From: Coprinopsis marcescibilis
Lineage: Eukaryota; Basidiomycota; Agaricomycetes; Agaricales; Psathyrellaceae
Direction: 5' to 3'
Assembly: GCA_004369085.1 (NCBI GenBank)
Contig: ML210222.1
Location: forward strand, 62,001-126,000
DNA: 64,000 bases
Each line of letters opens with the position of its first letter. Within the stretch, counting starts at the first letter, position 1. Positions 47,301 through 56,993 of the stretch are shown here, piece after piece. A model generated the notes under the pieces. It saw nothing but the letters and a program-made list of their open reading frames with translations. It was not told where the DNA came from and did not search any database. A program made the translations under genes and the position numbers.

Positions 47301-48306
47301 TGGTCTCGAACAGTACGTCTTTCATGCATGCTCATTGAATCAGGAAAAGGCTTACGTCTTGTTAATAGGTTCGGTGTACATGGTCTTCGAGTACATGGAC
47401 CACGACCTGACCGGAATCCTGTCACAAACACAGTTCAAGTTCAGCGAGGCACATCTAAAATCGCTGTGTCATCAAATGCTAGCTGGGCTTGCATATCTGC
47501 ATCATAAAGGTGTCATTCACCGCGATATAAAGGGTTCTAATATCTTGCTCAATAATCGGGGAGAGTTGAAGCTTGCTGACTTCGGACTGGCCCGCTTCTA
47601 CCAGAAGCGGAGGAGGATGGACTACACCAACCGTGTCATCACACTGTGGTATCGTCCTCCTGAACTGCTTTTTGGCGCCACCGTATATGGCGCAGAAGTA
47701 GACATGTGGAGTGCTGGGTGAGTGTTCAACTAGGTTATATCTTCGTCTCTTGCTGAAAAATTGGCGATTCAAGTTGTATCATGTTGGAACTGTTCACCAA
47801 AAAGCCTATCTTCCAAGGGAACGATGAGATTCATCAGCTCCACGTGATTTTCAAGATTCTCGGAACGCCAACGTCTGAAAGATGGAAAGCTTTGCCCAAC
47901 TTACCCTGGTACGAGTTGATCAAACCAAAGGAGGCCCTTCCAAATCGTTTTAGAGATTACTTCCACAAGTGCGTCTGTTTTTCCTCGGCGCTTTTTATTT
48001 ACATCATCTGACGTAACTTTGATTAGATGGCTATCCCCAGCAGCACTTGACTTGGCCGAAAGACTATTGACGTACGACCCAGACCTCCGGGTCACAGCAC
48101 AGGAAGCCATGGAAGCTCCATATTTCACTCAAGAAACACCGTTCGCCGAACGCCCGACCGGGTGCGTACATATTTGTCCCATCGTATTTGTCCTCAATGC
48201 TTACACGTACATAAGGCTTTCGACGTTGGATGGTGAATGGCACGAACTCGAGACGAAGCAAGAGCGTCATAGGAAGCGGAAGAAAACCGAAAATGTACCT
48301 GCTTAG
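44399..48306 (+). CDS. CTD kinase, CTK1/CDK12-like, with long RS-rich N-terminus
   Basis: This cyclin-dependent kinase phosphorylates Ser2 of the RNA polymerase II C-terminal domain during elongation. Exons 44399-45546, 45605-46118, 46172-47312, 47369-47717, 47774-47968, 48027-48161 and 48216-48306 give 1,190 residues. About 860 N-terminal residues are low-complexity: Tyr/Pro/Ser-rich with NPY motifs, then an RS segment ([16 protein letters not shown], about 405-520) and Pro-rich parts. The kinase domain starts near 862: [19 protein letters not shown] (ATP Lys), PVTAMREIK (the PITAIRE-like cyclin helix), [15 protein letters not shown] and WYRPPELL. Yeast Ctk1 has 528 residues; the RS-rich extension and size are more like metazoan CDK12/13, which suggests coupling to splicing. 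A conserved-type C-terminal extension ([15 protein letters not shown]) follows the domain. Confidence 0.93.
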
Positions 48307-48457
48307 ATTTGCAAACCTCTCGCTTTCCACAGCTTTCAATATGTATCTGCTAGTATTGGCCGTCTAACGCATTTGCCTGGACTTGTATCATCTAATCATC
48401 GACAGCGTAGTAGTTTTAATATTTCCCATACCATCAAAGACATTGTCGAACTTGAAT

Positions 48458-50030
48458 CTAAGCAGTAACGGGTACAAGGGAAATCAAACCCTTCTCCGTC
48501 AGATGTTGGACAATTGATTCGACCTTTAGGCATGATTGATATCAGGACATACGGGGGGTAGAGAGCATATACGTACGTGCGCAGCAGTCAAACGGATCTG
48601 TGTATCCCATCGTTTCGTGAAGTGGGAGCCGGTGTCCTCTGCCTCTTCAACGTCGCCCAAACCACCGGCCTTACCTTGTGCGTCATCTTCCTCTTTGTTA
48701 GCCTCAAACCAGATGAGCTTGTCGACTTGATCGATGTGGCCCCGTAGGCGACCTTGCTCTATCATCTTTCTGGCCATGGTTTCAGCAGCACCTGATGTCA
48801 AGTCAAGTAAAGCGCCGAGTCCTTTGAAAGTGATATTATTGTATATCTTCGAGCTGGCGAGGAGGTTGTGTTCCATTACCGCGCGATCGAGGACTGTAGA
48901 TGGGCCGGTTCTTGTACTTGTCGCTGGTTCATCGCTGGAGCCGTCGTCGTGACCGGCAGAAGCGAGTTTGTCATTGGATGATATAGCAATCTTAGCCAAT
49001 TGGTGTGTCTTGAGGGTACTTTCAAATTCCTTGATCTCGGCAGGGCGGAGAATGTGATCGAGGAACATCTTTGAGAGGATGTTGAATGAGGGGAGCTCTG
49101 CCGTTCGCTCATCACGATATAGAGAGGCTAGAACCCGAGACCTGTTAGGTCCAGCGGGGGCAAGGACACCGCATGTTACAGCGGCAGATCTGGACGGAAA
49201 TATAACCGTCAATTGCATTCAAAGTGCAACGATCAGGAATCAATATCTTACAGCATTTGTCGCCTCTCTTCTTCATCGATTTCACCGACATAACTAAGTT
49301 CGTGATAGCGGCTAGCAGCTTCTAGGAATTTTCGGCTGTAGTCGCTGATGCGAGCTTGACAGAGCTTGAATTGGAGGAGGGTTTCCCGTTCGTTTGATGA
49401 GTGGACGAGGAGCGCGGCGCGGTTGTAGTATGTTTCTGCTTGAACAGAATTTTCTTCCTCTAACAGCAACCGTACAATGCGAACATACAGCTTCAGTTTC
49501 TCTGCATCGGCGGTGGTTCTTTGAATTGCGCCTTGAATTCAGTGGCACAAAGATTAGATATGGTGCCCACGATACCTTTGGCTTGATTCTAGAGACACGC
49601 CCATTAAAACTTTAGCTGCGCTATCCCAGTCCTCCTCCTGCTCAAGAATATCCGCAAGTTGAAAGCGTAGGTTATTGGCCTGGTCAACGGGTTTTCAGAT
49701 GATACGCTTTGTCGAAACTGGTTATCAGTGCTTTACCTGCTCCTCATAGCTCACGATGCGGGGTTGCACAGTCTGTAGGGTCTCCTCCACCACTTGTTTC
49801 AGGAGACCTGTATCTTTGATTGCACCTTCATTGAGAACTTTGACCACTTCTGATAGGACTTGTCGACCAACGACTAGACTGTCTTGATTCACAGCAGTGG
49901 TGACAAGTATATGGAGATCGGTTTGAATGTCATTGGATGGTTGGGTGAGGATCTGTGGAATAAGAGAAATGAAGGCAGGTCCTTTGTCCTTCTGGCTTAG
50001 GGACGCGAACTGTGCGAGCTTTGCCTCCAT
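48458..50030 (-). CDS. CSN4: COP9 signalosome subunit 4
   Basis: CSN4 is a PCI-domain subunit of the COP9 signalosome, which removes Nedd8 from cullins. Exons 50030-49737, 49679-49576, 49518-49252, 49189-48577 and 48523-48458 give 447 residues (human: 406). Family blocks are LEQEEDWDSAAKVLMGV, LYVRIVRLLLEEENSVQAET, YYNRAALL, RKFLEAASRYHELSY, RSRVLASLYRDERTAELP and the PCI segment LDRAVMEHNLLASSKIYNNI..GALLDL..AETMARKMIEQGRL. An acidic insert (about residues 390-405) interrupts the PCI winged helix before W-DTQIRLT. The last exon is 66 nt. The third exon needs the acceptor TTCAAAG to retain TTADAEKLKLY. Confidence 0.93.
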
Positions 50031-50409
50031 TCTGGATGTAGATGAGAGATGAGGACAGTTACGTTGTTGTGATAAAGGGGCTAGTGCCTGTGCAGTAATA
50101 TCAGATCACGTCACGCGTTGAGATGGTCACTATGAGTGTTGATGGTCACTGACGATAGAGCCTTACGCCTCTTGGCTTCTTACCATTTCTTATCTTCCCT
50201 ACGTTTCGTTTTCTTTCTTTAATAACTCTCGTTTTCCTCCAGGAGAGGTCCACTCATTTCGCCAATAGACGTCCTTGTACTGGACTGTACTGCAAATCGA
50301 CATCAAAATCTCTGCTCGGCCTCACTAGTCAGCCGTTGCACCTGGGACTGGAACTCAGAGTTTATTTTGTTTAGCCCCCAAACGACTTTATCCCGACCTT
50401 GACGATACA
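50031..50409. other. Divergent promoter CSN4 / exon-array gene
   Basis: These 379 bp lie between two divergent start codons. They include a pyrimidine-rich stretch around 50180-50245 on the plus strand, typical of fungal promoter or leader CT boxes for the downstream gene. No RNA gene is seen. Confidence 0.5.
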
Positions 50410-53400
50410 ATGTACCCCTTCGGACTTGCCATGAACTCTCTACCTAGTCCTCCAGAGACCAACATCACCCTTGGCCCCCTTCCCCCAGGCTCACAGCACC
50501 GTCCACTCCACTCAATGCTTCCAGGTCATGACAACGCATCCGTCGCTTACGCCCCTAGTCTCGACGGCACAAGTACACCGCTTTCTCGACTGCGTCGACA
50601 GCCATCAATCGTCTACCACAGTCCCAGTCATCGATCGGATGCCCGTGAACGGGCTCCCAGCAACCCTGGAAAGCTATTGGTTGTCGTTGTACCTCCAGTT
50701 TCACTGCGGGAGGAACACGGAAACTTCGGTAGTACCCTTTCCGTAGGGCCTTTGCACCGTCTTTCGCAGGGCATCATTATGCCGTTGTTTCCCAACGTAT
50801 GTTCCAATCTCCTTTTCATGTACCCTCGTTTCTCAACCCAGGCTGGTTGCTTAGATGTATAGCCAATTGTCAGCCATTGCCAAGGAATTTAATTTCCCCA
50901 GCATCACTGGTCTATGCCTCTACTACTACTACTACAACGATGCGAGCGTCGTTTTGACCCCCCGTATCTCTGAAGAAACGTGGACAACAATATGGGGACT
51001 CTCCGACCCACTCTCTTCTGCCCGCGAAAGACGTCCCCCGATTGCTGGAAAGCTGGAGTTTGACATTGACTACAACCATGCACGTTGGTACAACTCCTGG
51101 TTAACGTCCCGCCAAGGTGACTCCATGGACTACCCCTTGCATCCCGGAGTATCATCAGCACCTTTGCATCATCAGCAACGGTCGGGCAATCGCTTCACCT
51201 TTCCGCAGAGAGAAACAAGCGAAGACTTCTCTGAACCGGTCCAACAACGGAGTGCACCTATTGGTCGACACGTACCCCGCAAGCTGTCACTTGTAGAACG
51301 GTATGACAATAACTCCGTTCAAGACACGGAAAACTCTGGCACCCTTCTTCCAGTCCTCAACCCTCTGACAGCCAAGACTGGTCCAGTTAGCTCTCACATA
51401 CTCTCCCCAATAAAGCAATTGGAGGAACCGAAATCAGCACGGCTCGAATTGGACCACAAGGTCAACACATGGCGAGCGGCAGCCATTGCTTCACCCGAGC
51501 CAATTGAGGAGGTTGCCACACTCGAACCTGCAACTGTCCCAGAGAATGGATCACCTTCAACGGAGTCATTCCATCTTGAAGACTACCAATGGTCCATCTC
51601 TAGCCATGGTCCGGATGATGGCACTTCAGTATTCTACGAATCGGATTACCGCACGCCGTCGGTCCATCTGTGCGACAGAGTCAACGGATCCGTCGCCTCA
51701 ACTGCTTCGTACTGCACCTCACCGGGACCGTCGGATTCCAGCGTATTCTACGCCCCATCTGCATACTCGTATCCATATTCTCCAGACATCGCATATCGTA
51801 TGATTGAGGATTCGCCATTGACGCCCCTGACTGCAACTTCTTGGGGTGCTCCTTCACACTACGCGGACTCGTTGTCCAGCCAAAGCTATCAGCCTTCCAT
51901 TGACATCGCATTGCGTGCTTGCTTCAGCCGACCATCAACGCCTGGTACCGCTACCAGCTGGGGTCCCCAGTCCGACGATGGCGATTACGTGTTGGAGAGC
52001 CCTGGATCATCCTTCTCTGTTCACCTGGGCGATAGAGGTGAATTCAGCAGACCCATCACTCCACAAACAGCTACATCGTGGGGTGCACCCAGTTATCCCG
52101 ACAGCCCCATGAGCCCTTACAGGTTGCCCACTCCAGATATCGCTCATCGAACATTCGAGGATGTGGCTCATATGGTTCTGGATCGATGGCCTGGTCGTCC
52201 CTGGCGACACGCCTGGCCCTATAACGTCAAACCTGCGGGCGAGTCGAACAAATGGGCACCTGCCATCTCGAAGATTGTGAAGCAAAACAGAGCAGCTTCC
52301 TTGCAATTGGGATCCTCCAGTTCAACCCGGGGTTATCCGTTCTTTGACCTGTGTAAGTCACACTGTTGCGAGTCTATGCATTCAACTTTCATAACGTTCA
52401 CTTGCATTTATTAGATCCAGCCGTTGAACCCAGAATGTCCCTCTCCGAGTCTGGCAAAAGGTCGGAGGAGGAGATGGTTCAAACCGTTTTGCGTCATTGG
52501 CCAGGGCCGTGGCGACATGCTTGGCCTTACAACGTCAAAGCAGTCAAGGATTCTAACCGCTGGGTTCCTATCATCTCCAAGGTCATCAAGCAAAAGAATG
52601 TTGCATCTGCGCGGGAGAAGACGGCACCATCTACCCGTACGTATCTCCCGTCTATAGATGCCTTATAAAGTATTGACTCGTCAGTAGAACTCGATGGTTA
52701 CCCTCACAACTTATCCCAGATCTACAAGGCTCAGACATCGGTCCAGAGGGTTGAAGTCACTCAAAGCAACACCGGGCAATACCCCTTCCTTGAAATTTGT
52801 GAGCCGATATCCAACCTGCTGGATTATGTACTCATGTACTTTTGACATTTCAAGACCCTGCTGTTTTCCAACGCAACTTGCCTGTCCCCGAGAAGTCCAA
52901 GAAGGAAGCGGTTCAAAGTGTTCTGCAGCAATGGCCAGGACCATGGCGACACGCTTGGCCTTACAACATTAAGTCGGCACCGGATTCCAACCGCTGGGCT
53001 ACTGCCTTCTCCAAGGTCATCAAGCAAAAGAACGTTGCATCCGCGCGGCAAAGAACATCCCCATCTAACTGTGCGTGACTGTGTCCGTGCATACTTACTC
53101 AGTTCTAACTCGTCGCTAGGTCTTGATGGTTACCCTCATAATTTGTCCCAAATCTACAAGCTTCAGGCACCGGTCGAGAGGGCTGAAGTCGCTCAGATGG
53201 CCTCCGGACAGTATCCCTTCTTTGAGATCTGTGAGTGTCTCCTCAAATCGCCGGATTGAGTACTCAATGACCGTCTCCAAGATCCCGCCGTGTATCCATT
53301 CAACGTGCAGCGGATATATCCCAATGTTGTACCGCGCAGAACAGAAGATATCAACTCTACCGCCGCCCACTATCCGTTCTTTGAGCTCTGTATGTCCATT

Positions 53401-55795
53401 TTTGATTTTCTTCAACGTGTGGCAAGTGCTCCGCTAACAGGCACTAAAGATCCTGCCGTGTATCCTTTCAATCTGGAGTTGATATACCCTGCAGTACCTG
53501 GATTTTGGACAACTGGGGTGACAATAGTCGTCGGAAATCAATCTCATACCGTCCAGTACCCATTCTTTGATCTTTGTAAGAATTTCATGGACCATCAACA
53601 GGCCACACTAACAATCAGCATAGACCCAGCCGTTTACCCATTCAATGTGGAGCGCATATATCCTGTAGTTGCAGGCGATCCTCTGCCTCAACCAACGAAG
53701 GCACCTGCATTGGCACTGGAGACTCGTCATTATCCATTTTTCGATCTTTGTGAGTCTCAAAGTACACCTACCTTTGTCACTTGGCCAATCTCTTTCTCAG
53801 ATCCAGCAGTTTATCCTTTCAACGTCGAGTACATTTATCCCATAATACCCGGGAATTCTTTGCATCAAGCAACACGCAATGTTGGGCTTCAGACTGTTCA
53901 TTACCCGCTCTTTAATCTTTGTAGGTCTTGCAAACCTAACGCCATCTAAAACCACTAATACTTTTCTCAGACCCAGCAGTGTACCCGTTCAACCTTGAGC
54001 AAATCTATCCTGTCGCGCCGAGCAGTACATTCGGGGCAACGAATAGGGCAATTCAAGTGTCGAATGTTCAATATCCGTTCTTTGATCTCTGTAAGGCTCA
54101 TATCTGTTGTCTGTGACCGCGACGCTGACTTTCTGTGAAGATCCTGCTGTCTACCCTTTTAACCTCGAGAGGATATACCTCCAAGTAGCACATCCCCCCC
54201 TGTCTACCGTACCAACGATCGTTGTTACTATTGTCGCACGCTATCCTTTCTTTGAGCTATGTCAGTGCTTATCTCGTCGTATCTGAAGCTTTTGTTCACA
54301 GTTTGTTTTCTTAGACCCAGCAGTATACCCTTACAACCTTCAAGAGATCTACCCCAATGGCAAGTCGGCCCCTCTGAAATCAGAATTCATTGTTTCTTAC
54401 TTGCTCTCACCAGTGCCTGGAGAACCGATCAAAGATGCCGCCAGAGCACCAACATCATTTGTCGAGACCACCGGATACCCCTGGTTCAACATCTGTGAGG
54501 CCACTTCCATTAATTGCCTTACCTGTTGCTAATGTATACCAGACCCCGCGGTCTACCCGTTCTTTGACCTGTATCCCACTGTAGCTGCTGGTTCTGCCTT
54601 ACCAAGTAATGGTATTTCTTTGGGACAACGGGACAGCAACTTAGCTCTTGCATCCTATCCTTTCTTTGTTCTATGTAAGCACCCACTTCTACCTTGGTTG
54701 CACGACCAGCTAATATTTGCTTAGACCCAGCCGTTTACCCTGATTTCGACCTCTATCCCTCAGCAGCAGCACGCGTCACTCCTGTGTTGTCACCTCGCAG
54801 AAGCGTTCTTTCTGCTCCTACATGCTATTATCCTTACCTAGACCTTTGTGGGTTTACATCCTCTCATATCATCTTCCAACTAACTTATATTCTGCTAGAC
54901 CCTTCTGTATATCCGCATTTCGATTTGTGGCCCTCTCTCCCGCCGACCATCCCATCAGAGACGTCACATCCCGTCGCCCAAGCACCTCCCCCACGTGCCT
55001 TACGCAGTTCTCTCACTGATCGCCCTCCATTACAACCACTTAACATTCCCTTACCGCCCATTCCGGTTGCCTCACCACCAGCAACTTCGAAACCCTCAGC
55101 AGCTCCAACTCCGGCGACTCCTGGCTATGGTAGCAGACGGCGATCTGGGAGACTTACGCATGCAGAGCTTCATGCGATGGTCTTGATGGGAACTTCTCAA
55201 AATAACCATAAACTCTGGATGGGTGGTAAGTGGTATTCGTGGATAAGGATGTACTGAATCTCATCTACGATGCTTAGATGTTCTTGAATCCTTCCCTGCC
55301 GTTCCAATGTTGGCCAGGTCCACATCTGTGACGCGGTCGCCATCTCGGTCGCCCGTCAACCGGAACGAGAAAACAGATGTGTTTGATTCTATCCCTCCTG
55401 TTCCATCATTGTCGCGGTCATCATCGGTTTCGCTTACCCAGCGCTCGCCTGGAGGGCGCAATGGGAGGATATCGGCATTCCCGTCATCAACCCAACGAGA
55501 AGCCTTGAGTCGGTCATTGTCAACATCTGATCAGACTGGTCGGATACCTCTGGCACAGAGACGATCTATGTGGGAGGGGATCAGCAGTGTACCAGCACCG
55601 CCAATTCGCCAAGTGAGACCTATTACCATGATGAAGGCTGAACCAACAAAGAGGAGAGATAGCGTTGTGCTTCAAAGAGTAAAGGCATATACCCCTCGTG
55701 AGTCAATTATCCATGAGGTCTGCTACTCCAATGATTAAATTATTTCAATTATAGCAACATCTGTTGCATCTGCAGTGGGCAGTAACGCTTACTAA
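50410..55795 (+). CDS. Modular tyrosine-proline repeat protein encoded by a phase-1 exon array; function unknown
   Basis: Eighteen exons (50410-50796, 50855-52352, 52415-52636, 52688-52798, 52855-53070, 53120-53230, 53282-53389, 53450-53575, 53624-53749, 53801-53920, 53971-54090, 54141-54260, 54315-54494, 54543-54674, 54725-54847, 54899-55225, 55278-55697, 55755-55795) give 1,495 residues with no signal peptide or membrane segment. Sixteen of 17 introns are phase 1 and twelve split a Tyr codon as T|AY. Exons 7-16 each start (Y)PAVYPFN[LV]xxIYP and end YPFF[DE]L, so the spliced protein repeats YPFFDLYPAVYPFN about every 40 residues. Exons 3+4 and 5+6 are copies of one two-exon unit containing WPGPWRHAWPYNVK, also present near the end of exon 2. 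The last 280 residues are Ser/Pro/Arg-rich. I do not recognise a family or function; repeated aromatic-Pro motifs suggest a multivalent scaffold, which is inference. Confidence 0.85.
51830..52084 (+). repeat. Three TATSWG repeats within exon 2 (period 117-120 nt)
   Basis: The motif TP-x-TATSWG is encoded at 51830, 51947 and 52067, spaced 117 and 120 nt. Between copies, a PDIAxR-type segment also recurs. The 39-40-residue period equals the length of the single-exon units further down the gene, which hints that exon 2 contains fused or intron-lost units. Confidence 0.75.
52415..53230 (+). repeat. Duplicated two-exon cassette (exons 3+4 and 5+6)
   Basis: Cassette 1 (52415-52798) and cassette 2 (52855-53230) are similar in order and size: 222+111 nt and 216+111 nt, separated by introns of 51 and 49 nt. 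Shared protein blocks are WPGPWRHAWPYN, DSNRW, SKVIKQKNVASAR and LDGYPHNLSQIYK, ending YPF[LF]EI. Similarity continues at DNA level over these blocks, which indicates a fairly recent tandem duplication. Confidence 0.85.
53282..55225 (+). repeat. Array of ten symmetric phase-1 exons, about 40 codons each
   Basis: Exons of 108, 126, 126, 120, 120, 120, 180, 132, 123 and 327 nt are separated by introns of 48-60 nt. Every exon length is a multiple of three. Each boundary lies inside the Tyr codon of YP, and each unit has a conserved head (PAVYPFN..IYP), a variable middle of 15-25 residues and a conserved tail (YPFFDL). In units 14-16 the head has changed to YPFFDLYP, YPDFDLYPS and YPHFDLWPS, so head and tail resemble each other. 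Confidence 0.9.
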
Positions 55796-55814
55796 AGGCA
55801 TAAAACTCAAAGGG

Positions 55815-56824
55815 TCAACCCTCGTATGGAGGCGGAGCTGTTTCTCCCAGCACTCGCCCTTCTCCGAGCGCAGGGCTTCCAACACTACTGGACCTGGAAG
55901 GTGACGACGGTCTGACAGTGCTTGCAATTTCCGCAGGCCCTTCAGATTGGCGCATGGCCTCCCGCGCTTCCCTTGCTTGTTTTTCGATTTCATCACGTCG
56001 TAGTCTTGTTTTCCTATCATCCATAAACGCCAGCTTTACCTATCGATAATACCATCAAACACATTCGCATTTGAAATGTAATCAATCACATCACGTACCT
56101 TTTCGTGTGCAGCGTCCTTAATAGCCTTCTCGTTTTGCTTAGCCAGCATTGCCCTCTCGTCCTTCTCTTGGTAAAGGTGCAGGAAGTCTTTCAATATCTG
56201 TGTTCCGATCTTCAAGTCTTCCATATGCCTTTGGTGGAAAGCGTAGTAAGGCTGAAAGTTCTCAACCTACAAGTACCCTTATCAGTCAATAGCAAATGCA
56301 GGAAAGGTCGACTTGTGTACCTGAGGCCTAAAGCCAAGCTAATCACAACAGTAATTAACGCGAACCCATACAGCATACTAAGATGTGAACGTACTTCAAT
56401 CGCATACTCCAGCGTGCCTTTGCGATCCACCAACTCTCGTTTAATAACGCTATTTGTTGGTTTGAATCGCTGGAACTTGGTGTTGTCTGGCTCCCGTATG
56501 AGGTTCTCTGCAATCGTCAAGAGGGTCTGGGCCGCAATAAAGTTCAATTGGTCTACACGAAGATGTAGATGTTGGGAGAGGCTCATGTACTTTGAGAGAG
56601 GACATCGCCTGGTCCTTTCCGTTAGGACGCATAATTCCTGGGTCTATCATCCTTCGAAAGGTTTGCTTTTTCTCATGTACCTGCAAGAGCTGCGATGCTG
56701 TGGGCTGACCACTTGAAGGCTGATTGCGGAGACGGCTTTCTGTAGCGGCAGCCACTGCATCTGCGGAGGGTGCGCTGCTGCCAGTTGCACGGGTTGGACT
56801 TGCTGGGGGCGATTGGGAAGACAT
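55815..56824 (-). CDS. PUB/PUG-domain protein
   Basis: Exons 56824-56591, 56526-56395, 56338-56321, 56266-56099 and 56039-55815 give 258 residues. A short Ser/Ala-rich start is followed by a PUB domain (about residues 40-140): FRRMIDPGIMRP, TLLTIAENLIREPDNTKFQRFKPTNSVI and GTLEYAIELGFRPQVENFQP. PUB domains in peptide N-glycanase and UBXN6 bind the p97/Cdc48 C-terminus, so a Cdc48-adaptor role is likely but inferred. A charged coiled coil (EKDERAMLAKQNEKAIKDAA, DDRKTRLRRDEIEKQAREAR) and a Ser/Pro tail follow. One exon is only 18 nt (LGFRPQ). Its stop codon lies 19 nt from that of the exon-array gene on the other strand. Confidence 0.8.
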
Positions 56825-56993
56825 GGAAGGGAATGTGTATTTGGTTACGACAACCGCTTTATTGCAGTGCAGTTCCTCGGGGTGCATTGATGGTTCGGCA
56901 ATTGCCGGACTCGCGTTCAAGCCCCTATTCGAGTCATATACGAATCGCCAGTGGGAAAACGGAAATGAATTCGCATTAGGATCAGCATAAATA

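Noticed and set aside
53282..54898. Regularly spaced repeats of 40-60 nt units that superficially look like a CRISPR array
   Set aside because: The repeats are protein-coding exon ends separated by spliceosomal introns in a eukaryotic genome; repeats are degenerate at DNA level.
56321..56390. Reading through the intron next to the 18-nt PUB exon
   Set aside because: Read-through meets stop codons or breaks the PUB motif GTLEYAIELGFRPQVENFQP, which is complete only when the 18-nt exon is spliced in.
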